Part shown: positions 35,020 through 42,880 of the stretch, one piece after another | How the letters are laid out: each line of letters starts with the position of its first letter | Numbering within the stretch: the first letter of the stretch is position 1 | DNA from: Bacteroides sp. | GTDB taxonomy: Bacteria > Bacillota > Clostridia > Oscillospirales > Acutalibacteraceae | Length of the DNA stretch: 64,000 bases | Direction: 5' to 3' | Assembly: GCA_023665085.1 (NCBI GenBank) | Contig: JAMPEQ010000003.1 | Location: forward strand, 1 to 64,000 | Notes under the pieces: generated by a model | Told to the model about the DNA's origin: nothing | Seen by the model: only the letters and a program-made list of their open reading frames with translations | Database searches by the model: none | Made by a program: the position numbers and the translations under genes

Positions 35020-38000
35020 ATGAAAGTTACTTGGCAACAATTTGAATATTATAATCCTGATACTACAAGTGCATTTGAAAATTTATGTAGGCTTTTATTC
35101 AAAAGAAAGTTTTTTAATAAAGAGATGATATTACATTCAAATCATAATAATCCTGGTGTAGAGGTTGAACCTGTTTTTTGCCCTAAAATCAGAAAAAATA
35201 TAAGCTTTCAAGCTAAATATTTTGAAAAATTGAATTATTATCAGATTAAGCATTCTGTTGAAAAAACTGTTGAGTATTATGCTCAAAAAATAGATGCTCT
35301 TTATCTTTATTGTAATAAGGATATTTCTACAAACAGTCAAGCTTACAAAAAGATAAAAAACATTTTGCATTCAAATAATATAGAACTAGTTTTAATAACA
35401 AATCAGGAAATATTAGATGATGTACAATTAGATCCAATATTAATAAGTGGTTATTTTGGTAGGCCCTCCTTGTCGAGAAATTGGTTTGAAGATAGGTTGA
35501 GAGATAGTATTGAATCATTGGGTTCTAGACACAACGAATTTAATGTTCCAACGAGTGAGGAAGACTTTCTTGATTTGTTTACCCAAAGTAGTAAGTCGAT
35601 AGATTACATAAATACTAAAATTATAAATGCTGTTGATGAAATAAAGCATCATAAAAGCAAAGTTCCTAAATATACACTTTTATTAAATCATATATCTGAA
35701 AAGATATCCAATATTAAAAAGGTGAATTATGCAAATGTTTGTGAATGCTTACAATGGAAAGATATAATTTATAATGAATTTAAAGATGAATTTAAGAAAA
35801 TCGAGGCTGCAGTTTCTGAAAAAGAAAAGTTATTGAGTACAGTTAATCGGGAGGAGAAAAATAGTAAATATGAGGAAATACAAAATTTAAATTGGATTTT
35901 AGACATACCATATAAGTTGTCTTTAACAAAGTATGAAGAAAATTTGTTAGCAAAGAAATGCTTAATAATAAAAGGTGATGCTGGAACAGGAAAGACACAG
36001 TTATTATCGAATAAAGCTGAAGAACTTATCAATGATGGAAAATTTGCAATTTTATTGTTAGGACAGAATTTTATATCAAGTGTTATGTTTTCAAATCAAA
36101 TATTATCATATCTGGAATTTGATGGTAGTATTGATGATTTGTTAAATGCTTTTGAATGCCTCGGTGAAGAAAACGATTGTATGATTTCAATATTTATTGA
36201 TGCACTTAATGAAAGTACAGATAGAACAATATGGAAAAGAGGTCTAAATTCGTTTTTAAACAAAATTGAAAAGTACAATCACCTGAAACTTGCAATATCA
36301 ATTAGAACCGGATATGAATCTTTTGTTTTTGATGATTCAGTGAATAAAAAATTAGCGCAAGACAATATACCAAGACTAATACATCGTGGCTTTTGGGAAG
36401 ATACAATTGATAAGATGAGAACTTTTTTGGATTATTATCAAATACCATTTTCGCCATCCTATTCTTTGAGCTATGAAATGACAAATCCTATGTTCTTAAA
36501 ACTGTTTTGTGAAACATATGATGGTGAAAAGTTAGATATGTTTTCGTTATTTGAAAGGCTTATAAAAAAAGTTGATAAAGAACTTAAAGAAGTGTTTAAA
36601 ATTGAAAGTGATTTGGATTTATTAACAAATTTACTGAGTGAAATTATAGAATATCAATTAATTTACGGGACTAGAATTTCTGCGAATGATTTGTTAAATC
36701 TATCTTTTTGGAATACTTATGGTTTAAATGATAAAAAAGTGCAATATATCTCTGTTGCAAGCAGAACTAGTATATTAAATAATTTTGCAAAAGAGGATAC
36801 TGAATATTATTATTTAGGTTATAACCTTTTAGAAGATTTTTTAACTGCAAAGCTTATTTTTAATCAGTTTACTAATAAAAATAAGCTAATAGACTATATT
36901 AAAAATGATTTATTAAAAATTGTAAATGATGACATTTCCAATTATGGTAATATTGGTGCTTTTGTTGTTCTTTGCAGTTTGATTTATAAGCAATATAAAG
37001 AAGAAGTAGTTGAAGTATTTTTAAGTTCTATAAAAGATGATTCAACTAGAAGTAGTATTATAGAATCTTATATAGAATCATTTCAATGGAGAACAGAGGA
37101 TTCAATAAATAGTGAAATTTTTCTTGAATTTATAAATAAATATAATGTTGAAAGGGATTGTATTTTTGATGTTCTTTTTCAAAATGCAGTTAAAATTAAT
37201 AATCCATTAAATGCGGATTTCTTGCACAACATATTACTTAATAAATCATTATCTCATCGTGATTATTTATGGACAACATATATCAATAATTATTTAGGAG
37301 ATGAGAGCAGAATTTTTCAGTTAATAGAGTTATTTGAAAAAGGAAATACATTTGATGATTTTGACAGAGAAAGTATTAGGTTGATACTTGTTTTATTTTC
37401 TTGGCTATTAACATCTTCAAACAGATATCTGCGAGACATAACATCAAAAGCTATTATTGAAATTCTAAAAGATAATTTTGATTTGTGTTTGGATTTATTA
37501 GGAAAATTTGAAAATGTAAATGATCCTTATGTAATACAAAGACTTTATGGAATAGTGTTTGGCGCTTGCACGAAAAGGATTGACCTATGTAAAAATGATT
37601 ATAAATTATTAGTTGAATATGTGTACAATACAATATTTAATAAAGAATTAGTTTATCCAGATATATTACTTAGAGATTATGCTAAACTTATAATTGAAAG
37701 ATATGTTTATGAATTTAGTATAGACGAACTAAATATTGATGTTAATAAAATTTATCCTCCATATAAATCTATAGAGATACCAATTGTAGAAAAAGAAGAA
37801 TATTACAAAGAAAAAGATTATTGTAGTGGATTCAATAGAATTGATATGTCAATGAGACCTGCATGCAAGAGCCATATGTATGGCGATTTTGGAAGATATG
37901 AATTTGAATCTGCACTAAATGAATTTGATGGTGTAGATGTTGAAAATGTTTACCATTATGCTATGCAGTATATTAAAGATGAATTGGGATATGATGATGA

Positions 38001-39189
38001 ACTCTTTAGCAATTATGATTGCAACATAATTGGCTATAGATATAGAAATGAAACTAAAAAAATTGAACGTATAGGTAAGAAATATCAATGGATTGCAATG
38101 TATAATATACTTGCTAGAATTTCTGATAAACATTTACTCGATAATTATAATGATGATGCTCAACCTTATCAAGGTACCTGGGAACCATATGTTCGTGATT
38201 TTGATCCAACAATAAATTTGCATTTTTTAATATCAGATAAAACTCCAACATTCAAGTTTAAAGATTTTGATTTTGAATTGTTATTTACTAATTCTGATAG
38301 TGATGATGAAATTCGTAAATGGGCAAAAACTGAAATTGAATTCTTTTCTGAGCATAAAAATGATTTGTTATTAGAAGATAGTGATGGCAATGAATGGATT
38401 TTATTACATCAATATCAAAAAATAGTAAATAAGAAATATGAAGAAACCAAGGAACACTCAATTTTATCAAATGGTAATCAAGATATTTGGAAAATGTCAA
38501 GAGGATATTTAGTTGATAGTAGTATTTTTGAAGAATTTAAATCATCCTTGCAAAATACAAATTTTTTAGGTAGATGGTTTCCTGAAATTAGAGAAACATA
38601 TCAATTATTTAACAGAGAGTATGCTTGGTCAAATGGATATAATAGCATTTTTTCGGATTTACAGTTGCAGTTTGAAGTAGATAATGGTGAATTTGAAACT
38701 GTAAAGTCAATTGCTCTTAAACCAGTCTTTGATAGTGAAGAAATCATTCTAAAGAGTTTTGAGGTTGAGCGTGAGGTTCCAATAAAAAAATATATTGGAG
38801 AAGTTACACAATCATTTCTTATATATTTATGGGAATGCCAATATGATGCATCACAAAATGATGCTACTACTCTATATGTTCCATGTAAGAAAATAATTGA
38901 TTGTTTTAATTTAAAACAAAAGAAATATGATGGATATTATTACGATGAAGATATTCTTGTAGTTTATGATGGAAGCAATTCAGGTATTGATAGTGGATTA
39001 TTGATAAGAAAAGACTATCTTATTCAATTTTTAGAAAAAAGCAATATGAAATTATTTTGGACATGTCTTGGAGAAAAACAATATTTTCGAGGAGATAAAA
39101 ATCAAATATGGAGCGAGTGGAGTGGATTTCTTTATCTAAACAATAATGGCAATATAGAAGGTTCTATGAAATTCAAAAAAATCAAATAG
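35020..39189 (+). CDS. Avs-like STAND NTPase with nuclease-like N-terminus
   Basis: 1389-residue protein built like antiviral STAND ATPases. The N-terminal domain (about 1-150) has a PD-(D/E)xK pattern, NPGVEVEPV...ISFQAKYF, with an acidic residue then Q-A-K, as in Cap4/Mrr-type nucleases. After a helical linker comes the NTPase: Walker A GDAGTGKT (319-326), Walker B ISIFIDALNE (about 391-400) and a sensor arginine region (LAISIRTGYESF). A long helical-repeat region and a C-terminal part with IERIGKKYQWIAMYNILARIS would form the sensor. GGAGG 8 nt upstream selects ATG 35020. It stands alone. Phage-protein sensing is inferred from family resemblance. Confidence 0.72.
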   Translation: MKVTWQQFEYYNPDTTSAFENLCRLLFKRKFFNKEMILHSNHNNPGVEVEPVFCPKIRKNISFQAKYFEKLNYYQIKHSVEKTVEYYAQKIDALYLYCNKDISTNSQAYKKIKNILHSNNIELVLITNQEILDDVQLDPILISGYFGRPSLSRNWFEDRLRDSIESLGSRHNEFNVPTSEEDFLDLFTQSSKSIDYINTKIINAVDEIKHHKSKVPKYTLLLNHISEKISNIKKVNYANVCECLQWKDIIYNEFKDEFKKIEAAVSEKEKLLSTVNREEKNSKYEEIQNLNWILDIPYKLSLTKYEENLLAKKCLIIKGDAGTGKTQLLSNKAEELINDGKFAILLLGQNFISSVMFSNQILSYLEFDGSIDDLLNAFECLGEENDCMISIFIDALNESTDRTIWKRGLNSFLNKIEKYNHLKLAISIRTGYESFVFDDSVNKKLAQDNIPRLIHRGFWEDTIDKMRTFLDYYQIPFSPSYSLSYEMTNPMFLKLFCETYDGEKLDMFSLFERLIKKVDKELKEVFKIESDLDLLTNLLSEIIEYQLIYGTRISANDLLNLSFWNTYGLNDKKVQYISVASRTSILNNFAKEDTEYYYLGYNLLEDFLTAKLIFNQFTNKNKLIDYIKNDLLKIVNDDISNYGNIGAFVVLCSLIYKQYKEEVVEVFLSSIKDDSTRSSIIESYIESFQWRTEDSINSEIFLEFINKYNVERDCIFDVLFQNAVKINNPLNADFLHNILLNKSLSHRDYLWTTYINNYLGDESRIFQLIELFEKGNTFDDFDRESIRLILVLFSWLLTSSNRYLRDITSKAIIEILKDNFDLCLDLLGKFENVNDPYVIQRLYGIVFGACTKRIDLCKNDYKLLVEYVYNTIFNKELVYPDILLRDYAKLIIERYVYEFSIDELNIDVNKIYPPYKSIEIPIVEKEEYYKEKDYCSGFNRIDMSMRPACKSHMYGDFGRYEFESALNEFDGVDVENVYHYAMQYIKDELGYDDELFSNYDCNIIGYRYRNETKKIERIGKKYQWIAMYNILARISDKHLLDNYNDDAQPYQGTWEPYVRDFDPTINLHFLISDKTPTFKFKDFDFELLFTNSDSDDEIRKWAKTEIEFFSEHKNDLLLEDSDGNEWILLHQYQKIVNKKYEETKEHSILSNGNQDIWKMSRGYLVDSSIFEEFKSSLQNTNFLGRWFPEIRETYQLFNREYAWSNGYNSIFSDLQLQFEVDNGEFETVKSIALKPVFDSEEIILKSFEVEREVPIKKYIGEVTQSFLIYLWECQYDASQNDATTLYVPCKKIIDCFNLKQKKYDGYYYDEDILVVYDGSNSGIDSGLLIRKDYLIQFLEKSNMKLFWTCLGEKQYFRGDKNQIWSEWSGFLYLNNNGNIEGSMKFKKIK

Positions 39190-39334
39190 TTGGGATAATT
39201 ATCAATAAGTTAGAATTGACTTTATAGTCTTATAAAATAGAGGTTTAATCAGATTATGATTAGGCTTCTATTTTTATTCTAATTAAGACTTGCAATCAAT
39301 TAGAAACAGAGTTAACATACGAAAAAAAACAAAA

Positions 39335-39356
39335 CCGTTGGTGAGTACACCAACGG
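39335..39356. terminator. Terminator after the STAND gene
   Basis: CCGTTGGTG / CACCAACGG with a 4-nt loop and CTTTTT shortly after. The rest of the 388-bp gap to the next gene is AT-rich with no gene visible. Confidence 0.75.
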
Positions 39357-39375
39357 CAATTACTTTTTCGCAGAA

Positions 39376-39391
39376 TATCCACATAAATGAA
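39376..39391 (+). repeat. 16-bp inverted repeat, left of recombinase 2
   Basis: TATCCACATAAATGAA, exactly inverted at 40736-40751, so the pair brackets the second tyrosine recombinase gene. Confidence 0.75.
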
Positions 39392-39577
39392 CAGTAAATT
39401 TAATGATTTTCTTTTCAAATTATGTGTATTTTTAAAAATTATATCAAATATTTATGCATATTTCAACATATTTGTTCATATATAGGGTTATTTTGTATTG
39501 ATTTATTTTTATTTATGGTCAAATATTTGGTATTCATTTTAGAATATATCTGTGCTTGCACAGAAAGGGTGATGAAT

Positions 39578-40654
39578 ATGCCAAGACGAGGCGAGAATAT
39601 TTACAAGCGTAAAGATGGCAGATGGGAAGCAAGATATGTCAAAGAGGTTTTACCTAACGGCAAGAAAAAGTACGGATCTGTTTATGCTGATAACTACAAG
39701 GATGTCAAGGTTAAACAACAGCAATGCCTATTACATCCAACGAAAGCAGTTTGTAATTCAATGAATATGACTGTTAATGTTCTGATTGCAGAATGGCTTG
39801 ACAGTATTAAAAATCAAGTTAAACCAAACACTTATCAAAAATATGAAAGTGTATGTAAAAATCATATAGTTAATGAGATTGGCTCAGTGTTAGTTAAACT
39901 GATTTCAAATTATACAATTATCAATGTCACAAACAAACTTAAAGAAAAGAATTTATCTGCTAAAAGCGTTAATGATATTTTAATTGTATTGGGTTTAGCT
40001 TTTAAGTATGCAGAGGAAGAATATGAAATAATCACACCAAGAATTCGTTATCTTAAAGAAGAAAAGAGGGAAATGAGAGTGTTGTCTGTAAATGAGCAAT
40101 TACAATTAACAACTTATCTTAATCTAAACATTGATATTTACAAATTTGGAATTCTGCTTGCGCTATATACTGGCATCAGAGTTGGCGAGCTTTGTGCATT
40201 ACAATGGGATGATATAACTGACGACTATATTCAAATTAACAAAACTATGACAAGAGTGAAAACAGATAATAAAACAGCAATTAAAATCGGTTCACCTAAA
40301 AGTGACAGTTCAAAAAGATTAATACCTACACCACAATGCTTGCTGCCATTAATAAGTCAATTAAAAAGTATAGGTTATGTATTATCAACGGATAAATTAG
40401 ATTATACCGAACCGAGGTTAATGCAAATTAAGTTTGAAAAGATAATTGCAGAATCAGGTTTAGAAAAGACTAATTTTCATGTACTCCGTCATACCTTTGC
40501 AACACGATGTGTTGAAGCAGGTGTAGATGTTAAAACCTTATCTGAAATACTTGGTCATTCAGATGTTAAAACTACACTCAACAGATATGTTCATTCATCT
40601 TTTGAATTAAAGCAAAAGAGTATGAAACAGTTTGAATTATCCTTAATTTCATAG
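39578..40654 (+). CDS. Second tyrosine recombinase
   Basis: Phage-integrase-family recombinase of 358 residues. It starts MPRRGENIYKRKDGRWEARYV, an AP2-like arm-binding region, followed by a core-binding domain. The catalytic domain has YTGIRVGELCALQWDD (Arg), HVLRHTFATRC (His-x-x-Arg) and LGHSDVKTTLNRYVHSS (His, Tyr nucleophile). The frame is open to 39422, but AAAGGGTG selects ATG 39578 (or 39572). Exact 16-bp inverted repeats flank it, and terminators lie on both sides. It may serve its own small element, be a relic of an earlier insertion, or invert the DNA between the repeats. Confidence 0.88.
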   Translation: MPRRGENIYKRKDGRWEARYVKEVLPNGKKKYGSVYADNYKDVKVKQQQCLLHPTKAVCNSMNMTVNVLIAEWLDSIKNQVKPNTYQKYESVCKNHIVNEIGSVLVKLISNYTIINVTNKLKEKNLSAKSVNDILIVLGLAFKYAEEEYEIITPRIRYLKEEKREMRVLSVNEQLQLTTYLNLNIDIYKFGILLALYTGIRVGELCALQWDDITDDYIQINKTMTRVKTDNKTAIKIGSPKSDSSKRLIPTPQCLLPLISQLKSIGYVLSTDKLDYTEPRLMQIKFEKIIAESGLEKTNFHVLRHTFATRCVEAGVDVKTLSEILGHSDVKTTLNRYVHSSFELKQKSMKQFELSLIS

Positions 40655-40667
40655 TTATAAATAAAAC

Positions 40668-40718
40668 AATAACCGTCAGAATTATGGTCAGCAAATGCCG
40701 TAATCCCTGACGGTTATT
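40668..40718. terminator. Terminator after recombinase 2
   Basis: AATAACCGTCAG / CTGACGGTTATT, a perfect 12-bp stem with an AT-rich flank. Confidence 0.75.
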
Positions 40719-40735
40719 ATATTATTTATCCCTTT

Positions 40736-40751
40736 TTCATTTATGTGGATA
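40736..40751 (-). repeat. 16-bp inverted repeat, right of recombinase 2
   Basis: Exact inverse of 39376-39391. Confidence 0.75.
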
Positions 40752-40802
40752 ATAAATGAATAGATGTATATCGGTAAATGAAAAGAAAGGGAAATTTTTA
40801 TT

Positions 40803-40958
40803 ATGAAAAAAGAAATAACTCCAGATATTGAAAGAACATTAAAAAAAGAATTAAAGCATCAAAACAGAATGGCTGAAATTAAAATTAGTCGTGGTAATTT
40901 AGATAGTGCTGATTTTAATATCAAGAAAGCAAAAGAAATTGCAGATCGTTTAAAATAA
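40803..40958 (+). CDS. Small helical protein, 51 aa
   Basis: Frame MKKEITPDIERTLKKELKHQ... ending KEIADRLK, highly charged and helical, with GAAAGGGAA about 8 nt upstream. It sits between recombinase 2 and the dynamin/HerA operon. It could be a small regulator or excisionase-like partner of the recombinase; no family is recognised. Confidence 0.5.
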   Translation: MKKEITPDIERTLKKELKHQNRMAEIKISRGNLDSADFNIKKAKEIADRLK

Positions 40959-41027
40959 ATCAATTAAGTATGTCAATATGCATCTATTCACTAACATTAA
41001 ATATACAGATAATTTTGAAAGGAAATG

Positions 41028-41192
41028 TTAGTGTGAAAAATTACACTGCTCCGATTATACACCCTCAAAATTTGCCTAAAGCATAATTTTGAGATGGTTA
41101 AATTTCCATTATACGCCTTGTCTGGCTACAACGAGGCGAATAGGTGATTTTTAATAAACTATTTGTAGCCAGAAAGGCTATGGAAATTATTA
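41028..41192 (+). repeat. 165-bp palindromic repeat, copy 1
   Basis: Noncoding repeat about 91% identical (about 14 mismatches, no gaps) to the inverse of 51405-51569. It contains a GTGTGAAAAATTACAC hairpin, CTCAAAATT...AATTTTGAG, and a long palindrome from AATTTCCAT to ATGGAAATT with GTCTGGCTACAA/TTGTAGCCAGA arms. It ends exactly at the start codon of the next gene, so it forms its whole 5' region. Confidence 0.85.
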
Positions 41193-41914
41193 TGCAAGAA
41201 ATTAATGAAATTAAAGTTAACAACATATTTGATGATGAAAGATTTCAAATAAAAAAGGAAATTGATCAAATCTACAAAAAAATTGAAAATGATATTATTG
41301 AGGATAATGTGGCTATTGAGAATATGTCAACCAACGAATCTGATGAACTTGAAAAATGTATTGATAAAGTCAATTACAATTTGAAGGAAAAGCTTTTAGT
41401 GGTTTTAGAAGAACTTGAAATTCCAACAGAGGCAATAGAGATTATTTGGTCAAGAATAAAGAGAAGTGTTGATTATCCTCAAATTAAGTCGTGTGGTACC
41501 GAAAAAATATCATATAGTGATTTGATAGAAAATTCGAAAGAAGAGTATTCTGATAATCAGGAATTTGAAAAATATAAAATGATCAGAAATATTAGTGGCA
41601 CGGTAGCAGGCATTACAGGCATAACAACAGTACTGTTGCTTATGGTACCTGCATGGCGAGAGATAAGTGCGATAATAAAAATTGCTGATTCTGTCTTATG
41701 TGTCGGAAGCTCTGCTTTAGCCGTATATTCGCATTCAAAGTACAATAATATGGCTAACAGTGATTATATACCTGAATTTACCATTAATGATTACATCAAA
41801 GGTGTTTGCAATGATCAGGCAGATTTAAATAAAAGCGCTATTATAGATTGGCTTGATAAAGTTAGAGACGCATTTATAAAAGAATGTGAAAATGAAATGG
41901 AATATTACCAATAA
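41192..41914 (+). CDS. Two-helix membrane protein of the dynamin/HerA operon
   Basis: 240-residue protein, no family recognised. An acidic helical region (about 1-125) precedes two hydrophobic segments (SGTVAGITGITTVLLLMVPAW, about 133-155, and ISAIIKIADSVLCVGSSALAVYS, about 157-180), then a soluble tail. ATG 41192 is chosen (GGAAA 7 nt upstream); the frame is open to a GTG at 41144 inside the palindromic repeat. It is first of four closely spaced genes (gaps of 12, 21 and 13 nt). It may anchor the complex at the membrane. Confidence 0.65.
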   Translation: MQEINEIKVNNIFDDERFQIKKEIDQIYKKIENDIIEDNVAIENMSTNESDELEKCIDKVNYNLKEKLLVVLEELEIPTEAIEIIWSRIKRSVDYPQIKSCGTEKISYSDLIENSKEEYSDNQEFEKYKMIRNISGTVAGITGITTVLLLMVPAWREISAIIKIADSVLCVGSSALAVYSHSKYNNMANSDYIPEFTINDYIKGVCNDQADLNKSAIIDWLDKVRDAFIKECENEMEYYQ

Positions 41915-41926
41915 GGAGTTCATTGA

Positions 41927-42859
41927 ATGAAAAATATTATACTGGTTGATTATGATTGTAAAGAGATATGGAAAGACAAAGAATCAATAAAAGATATCAT
42001 TAGCGAGAATTGTGAAGAAGTTGTATTTTTGGAAGATTTAAAAGATTATTCTCTTGAAGAATTCAAGAATTCAAGAATTCAAAAGTGTTTTTTATTAACA
42101 AAATTCAAAAATGGAGCAATGCGATATCACGATGATTTAGTATTAAAAAATCCATATTTTAAATGTTGGTTTGTTGTAGCGCTTGACTGTCATAGCGATT
42201 ATTTTAAATCTCAATTTGTATCGCAAGTTGATTCTTTATTTTATGCAAAAAATTTAATGTACCATATTATTTTTGATGACAAAAGATTAATTGAAACAAT
42301 AAAAGAATGTAAAAGAGAATTAGATAGCAAGAAAAAATTTTTTATTGTTTCAAAAAATAAAAAAATCATTAATAGGTGCGAAAACATAATGACAAAGTAT
42401 TTATCACAGAACGATTGGGATATTATTACATATGATGATATTTTAAGTGACACTTACAATATAGCCGAAAAAATTCTTGTGGTTGGAGAAACATCGGAAG
42501 ATTTTGTAATAAATCCACCAGTATATAACAAAAGAAGAGTTAAACTATGGTTGAACATACCAATTGGACAACCATTTGATATTACGATGAAAAGTATTAG
42601 TGAAATACAGGTAAAGATGAATGAATGTGGATGGAATATTGCAGATTATTCACATTGCACATATTACAGTAATGAAATCTATGAAGAATTTTTATCAAAA
42701 ATTAGGAATAATGAAATGACTTATTTGTCACTGAAAGACAATGATGATTTTGTAATATGGGACAAATATCTATTACCAATAAGCAATAGTGAATATACAA
42801 TTCAGAATATAGAAAGTTTTTTAAATGATTATTGTTGTTTTGATAAAATAGCACAGTGA
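41927..42859 (+). CDS. Unknown two-domain protein of the dynamin/HerA operon
   Basis: 310 residues. The N-terminus reads MKNIILVDYDCKEIWKD, like the first strand and acidic pocket of a receiver or other Rossmann-type fold. A second alpha/beta unit begins near KKKFFIVSKNKKIINRCENIM (about 135-155) and ILVVGETSEDFVI. No catalytic motif is recognised. AAGGAG precedes the ATG. It is the second gene of the operon; it may bind a nucleotide or pass a signal to the GTPase encoded next. Confidence 0.55.
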   Translation: MKNIILVDYDCKEIWKDKESIKDIISENCEEVVFLEDLKDYSLEEFKNSRIQKCFLLTKFKNGAMRYHDDLVLKNPYFKCWFVVALDCHSDYFKSQFVSQVDSLFYAKNLMYHIIFDDKRLIETIKECKRELDSKKKFFIVSKNKKIINRCENIMTKYLSQNDWDIITYDDILSDTYNIAEKILVVGETSEDFVINPPVYNKRRVKLWLNIPIGQPFDITMKSISEIQVKMNECGWNIADYSHCTYYSNEIYEEFLSKIRNNEMTYLSLKDNDDFVIWDKYLLPISNSEYTIQNIESFLNDYCCFDKIAQ

Positions 42860-42880
42860 TCGAAAAAGGAGAGTATAACT

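Noticed and set aside
41144-41191. GTG start 16 codons upstream for the first gene of the dynamin/HerA operon
   Set aside because: It lies inside the palindromic repeat shared with another locus, and a better-placed ATG follows at the repeat's edge.
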